NCBI GenBank assembly: GCA_003049485.1
Contig: PYST01000053.1
Coordinates: 1 to 64,000 of the forward strand
Direction of reading: 5' to 3'
DNA length: 64,000 nt
DNA from: Ophioceras dolichostomum
Taxonomy: Eukaryota; Ascomycota; Sordariomycetes; Magnaporthales; Ophioceraceae
Shown: positions 55,442 through 64,000 of the stretch, in pieces
Layout of the letters: the number at the start of each line of letters is the position of its first letter
Position numbering within the stretch: position 1 is the stretch's first letter
Notes under the pieces: model-generated
Seen by the model: only the letters and a program-made list of their open reading frames with translations
Database searches by the model: none
Told to the model about the DNA's origin: nothing
Program-made: the position numbers and the translations under genes

Positions 55442-57457
55442 TTGCGCCGGTAGCCACCACGTCGTTTTTGGGGTCGCCTATGTGCTCTCTAGAGTGGTGA
55501 TGGCCTCCCGGACAGGAAGAATTGCGTGTTGTTGCCTCCCCTTACACCTTACTTTTCCTAACCTACCTATCTCTTCACGCCCAACTTCCGACGAGGTCTG
55601 CCAACACGACACAAAAATTAGCTGGTCAAACGGGATTATTTAATGCTACTCCTTTTCCTCCCTCCTTCTCTCTTCCTGTTCTCGTTCGCGAGATCACTAT
55701 TACTTCCTAATTTATATCACGGCTTTTTTATCTGTTATCTCCTCACTTCTCAGCTTCTCAGCTTCTCGGTTTCTTGGTTTCTTGGTTTCTCCTTTCAGTC
55801 ACTTTAGGCTCGATTATCCGGACTCCATCACTTGAGGCGATTACAAGCTTCGTGGACTGGACTCGTCTTTTGCTACTTTCTTGGGTTTCCCATGGCCTCT
55901 TTGTCGTCTTCGAGTTTTTTTCTTTCTTTTTTTTTCTCCCTATTCCTTATTTTTTCTCATCTCAGTAGCAGATTCGATACCACAGGCGTTTTCTCTGCTT
56001 TTTGGTCTTGGTCTGCTTCTTTATGGCTCGGTTGGTAGCGAATTTGATTTGGCGGGTTGGTGGGAACATGAAGGCAGTGTGAGTGGGAATCAGGTTCTCT
56101 TAAAAGAAAAGATTGATATTTTCTGGTTACTCTTCGCAAACCGTGAATAGTGCTTCCTCATGGATGCCCTCCGAAATGAACGATGGCGGCCTGCCTTGAC
56201 AGTGGTAGGAACTCAAGAAGCTCGTCAAGCGCCCAGCGGTTCCAACTCTTCAAGAGCAGTGGGGCCGCCGGACCAGCCCCTCTCCTCTCTACAGTCTGGC
56301 TCCGGCGATGCCCCGCGACAACGGTTCAACCCCGAATTACATCCATGCTCTGTCCCAGAGCACGAAACAGAACAGCAGTTCCTAAAGGCTAGAAGTTACA
56401 ATAGCTCTCTCCCCGTCTTTTGTGAGACAAATCTGGGAACCGGGACACGGGCAGACGGCGGACGACACACACTGCGACCCTAGTGTTCGGAGTTGGATAC
56501 CAGGATGGCGTGCTCTCTCTCCGTCAACTTTGCGGTCGTATCCTGAGGCCAACTTCGCAGCGGGGTGTGTGAGATCATCACCGGGCTGCAGCTGCTCATT
56601 TGGACATGCATTCGGTGCTAAGCCCGGCCCAGCAAGAGAAACCAAGAGCTCACCGTGCAACCTTCCTAATCGAGGAAGTACCTGAGGATAGGCCCAGCAA
56701 CTATCAGCAACTCAGCGAGGGGAAAGGCCAATCGGTACTTCGGCGGGACACTTAGAACAGTAGATATGCGCGCCAAGAGCCACCCCAAATTGCTCCCAAG
56801 CCTTGCTTTACCGCGGGCGCGTCCTTTTATGACGATCACCCCGCCGACTGACTGGATTACTAGGTACTGCATAGTGCTGAGGCTGCAGGGAACCCGGAGG
56901 GTACGATTAGAAAAGGAAGCTCGAATAGGTACCTGTCTTTTTTCCGTAATCGACACTGACACAAAACAGGCAGCAAGAACAGAACCATCCTAGCATACGA
57001 CTATACACGCGAAGTCGCCCTCCTTCCTTCCTCTTCCCATGTTCTGTCCCACTTGCACCCGGTCCATTACGACTTCTTGGGTGAGAATCGTGCGAGCGGC
57101 TGCAGTGTGCAACGATGGCTGATGGAAATAAAAGCAAGTGCGACGCGAGAGGATGGAGCAATTGGGCAGGAACTCCCGTCCAGACCAGGTATAAGTACGG
57201 GCCGAGAGCTCCCGCGCCCGCGTCGAGGTTCCATGAAAGGCGGCCTTCCATCCTCCGCTATTGCTGACGTCCTGCCTCACTGACGGACGTCTGTCATTCA
57301 AGCTGTAGGCCAGGTCAGGTCAGGTCAGGTCAGGTCAAGTCCTTTGCTCGCCGACTTCGTTCGTCCCGTCCCTCAGCCTGTCTGGTGGTGGATAATTCAC
57401 CAGCCTTTCGTTTAAACCCCTACTTAAGCTCTCTCCCCCTCCCAAATCTTGGAAAAG
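55442..57457. other. Intergenic, triphosphatase to secreted DPP IV
   Basis: T-rich DNA to about 55960 is probably the 3' untranslated region of the triphosphatase gene. The remainder is the promoter side of the peptidase and includes a (CAGGT)5 run at 57311-57335. A 107-codon frame at 56160-56483 shows no family features. Confidence 0.6.
57311..57335. repeat. (CAGGT)5 tandem repeat in the DPP IV leader region
   Basis: Five exact CAGGT units ending about 120 bases before the peptidase start codon. Probably in the 5' leader or core promoter. Confidence 0.8.
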
Positions 57458-59815
57458 ATGGTGAGGCCTTCGGCATCCTCGGTCCTCGTGGCGGCCGTGC
57501 TTGCTGCCACAGCAGTGGTGGCAATAGTTCCGGCCCGGCAGCCACACTCACCAACGGGCAACGGCGAGCTCCTGCTCGACTACACCAACACAGTTATCAA
57601 CCCTGAGTTCCGGTCCATCACGATCGGGGTGCAGTGGATCGATGCCGGCGAGGACGGGCAGTACGTCACGACCACGGACGCCGGAATAGTCTTCGAGAAC
57701 ATCGCTACGGGCGAGAATCAGACCTTCGTGGCCGCGGACTTGTTCCCGCCCAATGCGTACGAAACCTGGGTGCGGCCCGATCTCAAGAAGGTCCTGTTCT
57801 CAGCGGACCACGTCAAGCAGTACCGCTACTCGTACTTCGCCAACTACTTCGTGCTGGACGTCGCCTCGGGCGAGCTCACGCCCCTCGTGGCCGACCAGGC
57901 CGGCGACATCCAGTATGCCGAGTTCGCGCCCGTCGGCGACGCCATCGCCTTCGTGCGTGGCAACAACCTCTTCCTCAGCAAGAACGGCACCGTCTCGCAG
58001 ATCACGACCGATGGCGGCCCCGACATGTTCCACGGCGTCCCTGACTGGGTGTACGAGGAGGAGATCTTTGGCGACCGCAAGACGCTCTGGTTCTCCCCCG
58101 ATGGCGAGTACCTGGCCTACCTGAGCTTCAACGAGACCGGAGTGCAGACCTACCGCATCCCGTACTACATGGCAGGCCAGAAGGCGGCGCCGTCGTACCC
58201 AAAGGAGCTCGAGCTGCGGTATCCCAAGGTCGGCACCAAGAACCCCACCGCCGCGCTGTCGCTGCTGGCGGTGGGATCCGAGACTACGACCCCAGTCACC
58301 GTCGACGCATTCCCAGCCGACGACCTCATCATCGGCGAGGTGGCGTGGGTGACGGCCAACCACAAGGACCTTTTGTACCGTGCCTACAACCGCGTACAGG
58401 ACCACGAGAAGGTCTTCGTGGTGGACGTCGCGGCCGGCACGTCAACCATGGTGAAGGAGCGTGACGGCTCTGACGGCTGGCTCGAGCCCCTCATGGCGGT
58501 TCAATACGTGGGCACTCTAAACGGCTGCTCGTACTACGTGGATTTGTCGGACGTCTCCGGGTGGACTCACATCTACCTCAGTCCGGTCCAGGGCGGCGAG
58601 CCTGTGGCCCTGACGTCGGGCGAGTGGGAGGTTACGGCGATCCTCAAGATCGACACAGCGCGCCAGCTGATCTACTACCAGTCCACAGAGCACCACAGCA
58701 CGGAAAGCCACGTGTACTCGGTGTCGTACGCGACTGGCGAGAAGAAGGCGCTGGTCGACGACACCGTCGCGGGCTACTGGTCCGCGTCCTTCTCGTCCAA
58801 CGCGACCTACTACATCCTCACCTACAGGGGGCCCGACGTGCCATACCAGGAGCTATACGCCGTCAACGACACCACCACTCCCATGAAGGTCATCACGAGC
58901 AACCAGGCTCTCTGGGACCGCATCCAGGACTACAACCTGCCCAACACGACCTGGTTCGAGATGGAGCACCCTTCGGGCTTCCGCCTGAACGTGATGCAGC
59001 GCCTCCCTCCAAACTTCGACCCCTCCAAGAAGTACGCGGTCCTCTTCACCCCCTACGGCGGGCCCAACGCACAGGAAGTCCACAAACGCTTCCAGACCTA
59101 CGGCTGGAAGCACTGGGTGTCGTCAGACCCCGAGCTCGAGTTCATCACGTACACGGTCGACAACCGCGGGACGGGCCTCCGCGGCCGCGCGTTCCGCAGC
59201 ACCGTGGCCTCGAACCTCGGCCAGCTCGAGGCCGAAGACCAGATCTGGGCCGCGGAGCAGCTCGCGGCGCAGTTCAGCTTCATCGACGCGGAGAAGGTGG
59301 CCATCTTCGGCTGGTCGTACGGCGGGTACCTGTCGGCCAAGGTCCTCGAGGCCGACTCGGGCGTGTTCAGCATGGCGTTGATCGTGGCCCCTGTGTCTGA
59401 CTGGCGTCTGTACGACAGCGTCTACACGGAGCGGTACATGAAGACGTACGCGATGAACGAGGCGGGCTACAACGCTAGCGCCGTTCGCAAGCCCGAGGGC
59501 TTCCTGTACGCCCGGGGCGGGTTCAGCATCATGCACGGGACGGGCGACGACAACGTCCACTACCAGCAGTCGGCCGCGCTGATCGACACGCTGGTCGGCG
59601 CCGGGGTCCCGCCGAAGAAGATGCGCTGGCTCAGCTTCACGGACAGCGACCACAGCATCAACTACAACAACGCCGGCGTCTTCCTCTACAAGGCCCTGTC
59701 CGAGGCCATGTTCCAGGAGAAGGCCCGGGTGCCGAAGGAGGAGTTGGTGCACCAGTGGGATAAGCGGAAGCGGGCGCTGGAGGATGATCGGAGGGCCATT
59801 TTCCACTTTGAGTGA
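57458..59815 (+). CDS. dpp4: Secreted dipeptidyl peptidase IV (prolyl-specific serine peptidase, S9B), 785 aa
   Basis: Cuts X-Pro (and X-Ala) dipeptides from peptide N termini outside the cell, serving protein nutrition. Single exon; the start chosen is ATG at 57458 (MVRPSASSVLVAAVLAATAVVAIVP), giving a hydrophobic signal peptide with no further membrane anchor. This marks the soluble secreted form rather than the vacuolar membrane form. The beta-propeller spans about residues 40-510 and holds the double-glutamate motif DWVYEEEIFG (E200-E202) that binds the substrate amino terminus. The alpha/beta-hydrolase domain carries the nucleophile S620 in GWSYGGY, the acid in HGTGDDNVH (D697/D698) and H732 in TDSDHSI. 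Several N-x-S/T sequons fit secretion. Length matches known fungal DPP IV enzymes. No neighbouring protease genes are seen. Confidence 0.95.
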   Translation: MVRPSASSVLVAAVLAATAVVAIVPARQPHSPTGNGELLLDYTNTVINPEFRSITIGVQWIDAGEDGQYVTTTDAGIVFENIATGENQTFVAADLFPPNAYETWVRPDLKKVLFSADHVKQYRYSYFANYFVLDVASGELTPLVADQAGDIQYAEFAPVGDAIAFVRGNNLFLSKNGTVSQITTDGGPDMFHGVPDWVYEEEIFGDRKTLWFSPDGEYLAYLSFNETGVQTYRIPYYMAGQKAAPSYPKELELRYPKVGTKNPTAALSLLAVGSETTTPVTVDAFPADDLIIGEVAWVTANHKDLLYRAYNRVQDHEKVFVVDVAAGTSTMVKERDGSDGWLEPLMAVQYVGTLNGCSYYVDLSDVSGWTHIYLSPVQGGEPVALTSGEWEVTAILKIDTARQLIYYQSTEHHSTESHVYSVSYATGEKKALVDDTVAGYWSASFSSNATYYILTYRGPDVPYQELYAVNDTTTPMKVITSNQALWDRIQDYNLPNTTWFEMEHPSGFRLNVMQRLPPNFDPSKKYAVLFTPYGGPNAQEVHKRFQTYGWKHWVSSDPELEFITYTVDNRGTGLRGRAFRSTVASNLGQLEAEDQIWAAEQLAAQFSFIDAEKVAIFGWSYGGYLSAKVLEADSGVFSMALIVAPVSDWRLYDSVYTERYMKTYAMNEAGYNASAVRKPEGFLYARGGFSIMHGTGDDNVHYQQSAALIDTLVGAGVPPKKMRWLSFTDSDHSINYNNAGVFLYKALSEAMFQEKARVPKEELVHQWDKRKRALEDDRRAIFHFE

Positions 59816-60083
59816 TCCTAACTTTTGGAGTTCAGGGGGACTTTTGGAGGAGTCTTGGCAAAGATATTCTTAATCAACCAACCTTGGTAGAGAGGCATAC
59901 ATATCTTACACATACGTCTCCATGCCCCCTCAACTACATCACCACCTAGACCAAGTGTAAAAGCAGTATCGACATGGCAGATAGGTCTTTAATGAAAGAT
60001 ATTTTTTAAAATCCTTTGGGCGCTATGCGTACGCACCTGGTAGGTATCCTACGTATTACATCTGCAGCGCAGTACTCAACTCT

Positions 60084-63000
60084 TCACAGCGCGAACCTTG
60101 CCTTCAGCTTAGCCTTCCACTCCACGACGGGCACCCACTCCCCGCGCACATAGATCAAGTTTCTGCGCTTCTCCTGCGCAATAACTCTCTCATCAGTCTC
60201 CTCTCCTCCTTGCTCGCCTTCTTCTTCTTCTTCTCCCTCCCCTCTGCTTTCACTCTCATCCTCCTTATCCCTCTCCTTCTCCTTTTCCTCCTCCTTCTCC
60301 AGCGGCTTTTCCGCCGGAAACCTCCCACACCTCAACCACTCATGCGTCCTCGAGCACACCACCACCCCGCCCTCCAGCCCCCTCCCATCCCTCATCCTGC
60401 CCAGACACGTCTCGCAAAAGCTCACATCCACACAAAACCTGCAGTGCGCCATATCCGTCAGCGCGACGCTCTCGAAACACCCATCGCACACAGGCCAGAT
60501 GTTGCGGAACGTCTGCTTCGCGGGGGGCATGCCGGCGCCGACGTAATCGGGAAGCTCGCTCCCTTCCTCGTCGCACAGCAGGCCCGCCATGGCCATGGCC
60601 GCGTCGGAGTCCGCCCTGAAGCTTCCGCCGTCCACGGCGGCCAGCACAAAGCCCAGTCGCCGGTACGCGTCGTAGTCGTTGTCCGGGTCGTCGTCGGAGA
60701 GGAGGCGCACGCACTCGCGCACCTCCTGGCGGAGGAGCTCGTGGGACTCGGCGTGTCGGGCGCCGGCGGAGGGGAGGGCGATGTAGTGCGCGAAGAGCTT
60801 GGTTATGTCGGATGAGACTCTTGCGGTTGCGGTTGGGTCTAGTGGGAGGAAGAGGGACTGCGATTGTTGTTGCTGTTGTTGTGGTTGGGTTTGGGTTTGT
60901 GGTGGTGGTTCTTCTGCTGTTGGGGAGGAGTCGTCATCGCCGGTCATCACGACGGCGGCGGCGGAGCTGGAGGGGATCCTGGCTGCCCATTCGAGGAGCG
61001 CGCCATGGCGGAGGAACTCGGGGGACGGGGAGGTAGAGGTGGTGGTAGTAGTGGTCTCGGTTGCGGTGGTTCGCTGCTCCTCCTCCATGCATCGGCACAG
61101 ACAGTGCTCCGCCAGGGCCGTGACGGCCGTGTCGAACGTGTCCGCGATGGCGGCGATGCTGCCGACCTTGCTCCTGTACAGCGACGCGTAGTGCTGCCAG
61201 ATGCGCACGGCCGTGTCGAAATCGCCGTGCGCCTGGCAGATGCCCGCGTAGCTCAGCTCCAGGTCCGCCACCACGATCGCCTTGCGCGACCGGCCCGCCC
61301 GCTCGATGGCCGCCCGGTAGGCGTCGAGGATGAATCGCCGGTCCCTCACGTCGGGGGCCATGGTCAGAACGTGTCGGTCGACGGCGACCATCCAGGCGAA
61401 CATCTCCACGTTCGCGCGCGGTGACTTCATCAGGCTGGCCGTCAGTCCTGTGGTAGGGCGCGGCGGGCCTCCCGCTGGGTTGGCCGGGGAGGGCGGGATC
61501 GGCTGTCGGTCTAGGTCGACGAGCAGGTATCTTGGCAGGGGCTTGTCCAGGCTCTTCAGGACGTCGAACGCCTCGGCGTACCGCTTCTGCCAGCAGAGGA
61601 GGCCGACCGTGCCGATGAAGGCGCCCTCGTCGGACGGATCGCGGATGAGCACCTGGCGATGCATGTCCATAGCGGATGCGAGGTCGCCGGTGGCCTCGAA
61701 CGCCCTGGCAAGGCGTGAGTACAGCATGAAGTAAGGGCGGTGGTACCACAGGTCTTGCTCGGCGGTCGGTGTTACACCGTGTGCCTCCTGGGGCTCGACC
61801 AGCGTCTTGTCCAGCAGCTTGAGCAGCTCCCTATCCAGCTGGATGACCATGTCCCAGTTCTTCTGGGCCACGTAGACCGTGGACAGATCGCTGTGCGCCA
61901 TGTGCGATTCAGGCTCTAGCTGGATCGCCGTGCGGAGGTGCTCGATCGCCTGGTCATAAAACTTCCACTCGCGAAAGGTCACGGCGAGCAGCCGGTGCCA
62001 GGTCGCGTTGCGCTCCAGATTAAGCCACTCGGCGGCATCGTTGATTACGTCGACAGTGATTTCCTCTCCCATGGGACTTATCGGTGACAACCCTGCGCAA
62101 AGGCGGCGGTAGTGCATGACGGACAGGCCGTAGCCTAGCGTGCCGAATTTCTCGTCTGGTGTGAGCCACCGTTCCGCGTTCCACCGGCCGATGCGGGCGA
62201 GGATGTCGGCCTGGTTGCCGCTCAGTGCCTTCTCGAACTGGAGTCGGTCCTCGTCCGGCATGCTCCCGAGTATTTCGGGATCGGAGAGGAGCTTCTCCAG
62301 CGCGGCGACCTTCTCTTGTCTGTATATGCTCGAGGGGAAGATGATATCCTCGGACCGAAGGAGTAGCTCGGCGAGAAGCGGCCCGATAATTGCTTTGTCC
62401 TCGACAGACATACGGCGAGGGTCGATGTACTCGACATGTGTCATCCAGTTGCTCACAATGTACTGCGAGATGGACCCGGCCTTTCGGAGTGGCAGGTTGG
62501 GATGCCCGGTAGGCCAGCACATGAAGGTGAGGAAACGCTTCAGACAAGTGACGTGGGCCTCATGTATGTCGACGCCGATCCGCGGACAACCCTCTCCATC
62601 CGCCCCGACACCGCCAGCATCGCTTGCACCGAGGCCTGCACGGGCTTTTCCGGGCCGCTTCTCGTTCCTGAAGAAGTCACCAATCGAGGCATGGCAGAAG
62701 GATACCTCGGTAGTCAGCAAATCTGAGTCGAAGTCGGTGGCGGCGTCTGGGTCGGCAAATAAGTCCTGGCTCGGAGGGTTGGCGCCGTCCGCCCGCGGCG
62801 GGTTCGTACTACTATCATCGCCCGATCCTGATCTCGATCCAGGTCCAAGAAGCAGAGGAGACATCACCGCTGACGTGACGGACGAGGTGAGTCCTTGTTG
62901 AAGCTCGGCAGTGGTGAGTCCGTCCTCTCGTTTGAGGGCGAAGAAGGACGCAAACTGCAACCGCAGGGTGCGTTCGAGCCAAATCATGCCGTGGCCGTCC

Positions 63001-64000
63001 TCTGACCGGATCTTGAGTAGCGTGTCCAACTCCCCCAGCGTCAGAGGCCGCACGGCACATGTAACGAATGCGAGCATTTCGTTCAGATCTTCGGCCGCGT
63101 CGGGAGTGTCCTCGAAGCTGGCCGAGAAGCCTTCTAAAACGTGGCGGATCATTTCGTCGATGCCACGGGGCGCCTCGTTGAGAGCCTTGCGGATGGCTGC
63201 CTCGTTTCTCTGCTTGAGCAGGACTCGAAGCATGAGGTCCACCCAGAGGAACTGGATACGGAAGGCAGCGTCAGTTAGCAATCATAAGAAGTATATCCGG
63301 GTGCAATAAGACCACTAGTCTCTTTTGAGATTAGGTTTCAAGACGTCACTTACCATCCCCTGAGCTCCCCGTGAGAGCTTGGTGATAATCTCCCTCTGCG
63401 TCTTCTGAGACACGCGTCGGAGGTACACTGATTTGGCGATACTGGCGCGGATATACCTCGAGATATCGGACGAGTTGTTCTCACCCGTGACGTGGATGGT
63501 GGGAACGTCGGAGACCTGCATGGACTCGATGATCTCGTCGTACACATGTGGACGACCGAGCATGACGAGCCTAAGTTGGTGCTTGCACCTGCCCCCCTCT
63601 GTCGACGCAAACAGCTCGCCAGCCATTTCAAAAAATAGTCTCCTCTCTTGCTCATCAGCCTCATCCAACGCATCCAACACGACGAAGGCAGTGCTGGAAT
63701 CCGTCTGGTCCTCATCGTTGCCGCCGTGATGTTGGCCACCTCCCTGCGGCGAGAAAAACTCGACGAACAGTGAGCTCCATACCCGTTGAAGACTAGCCAC
63801 GTCCTGCGGGGACTGAAGCCGTGAGGCCAGGTATTTCGCGTAGACCGGGTCGTTGACGCTCAGCATGTACGACACATCGCAGAGCGCCTGCACCACAGAC
63901 CGTGTCTTTGGGTCGTCGTCCTTGAAGAAGAAGTAGCCGAGCGCGGAGCTAGACGTCTGGTTGTGAGCATGTGCGTGTGCGTGTGCGCGTGCGCTTTCTT
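60084..64000 (-). CDS. NACHT-type STAND NTPase with TPR-like repeats and ZZ-like zinc finger (N terminus beyond window)
   Basis: Exons visible: >64000-63354 and 63251-60084, with a GTAAGT donor, a TGCTAACTG branch site and a TCCAG acceptor; the junction is SRGAQGM|FLWVDLMLRVLL in phase 0. About 1270 residues are seen, all in frame with no lesion. From the edge inwards: an Ala-His repeat from a GTGTGC microsatellite, ALGYFFFKDDDPKTRS, the Walker-B motif FVVLDALDEADEQERR, the sensor-like RLVMLGRPHVYDE, and a winged-helix part (MLAFVTCAVRPLTLGELDTLL). TPR-like helical repeats follow (WKFYDQAIEHLRTAIQLEPE, DLASAMDMHRQVLIRDPSDE, KRYAEAFDVLKSLDKPLPRY). A ZZ-like finger near the end shows CDGC, CRFC, FCETCLGRM and HEWLRCGRFP, then an acidic/basic tail ending WKAKLKARFAL. 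Walker A and the effector domain lie outside. Such proteins are NLR-like sensors in fungi; the ligand is unknown. Confidence 0.9.

Noticed and set aside
56160..56483. 107-codon plus-strand frame upstream of DPP IV
   Set aside because: No family signal and no supporting promoter or intron features.

Overview
The window is nuclear DNA of a filamentous ascomycete, most likely a Sordariomycete. Protein genes are GC-rich. Introns are short (about 50-210 nt), with GTRNGT-like donors and CTAAC/CTGAC branch sites. Intergenic DNA is pyrimidine-rich. The best proteins are typical fungal ones (Rpn2, the Cet1-type RNA triphosphatase, Cox10, sulfite oxidase, NCS1 permeases, a secreted dipeptidyl peptidase). 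No closer placement is possible from sequence alone.

Left end (1-7.2 kb): decayed accessory DNA. A Tad1-like LINE (endonuclease remnant, reverse transcriptase, RNase H, CCHC knuckle) is broken by stops and frameshifts. Two solo LTRs of one family sit in it, each with a perfect 5-bp target duplication, plus a third LTR of another family without one. The LINE appears to end in a (CAT)n tail at 4549-4573. Directly after it lies a relic of an NLR-type receptor (NACHT, winged helix, ankyrin repeats, C-terminal protein kinase).

Middle (8-46 kb): a six-exon sugar transporter (minus strand); a gene-free stretch of about 12 kb leading into a Myb/SANT-type regulator; COX10 (minus); a small secreted six-cysteine protein (minus); a low-GC gene-poor stretch; a hypothetical protein; two divergent NCS1 permeases in tandem; a large orphan protein with a histone-H1-like tail; and a cytochrome b5-containing sulfite oxidase.

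Right end (46-64 kb): RPN2 (minus) and the mRNA 5'-triphosphatase (plus) are divergent housekeeping genes. A secreted DPP IV follows. The window ends inside an apparently intact NACHT-TPR-ZZ finger protein (minus strand) whose N terminus lies beyond base 64000. The window therefore holds one dead and one apparently live STAND/NLR-type receptor at opposite ends of an otherwise conserved housekeeping block. Exon boundaries were read by hand from splice signals and reading-frame continuity.
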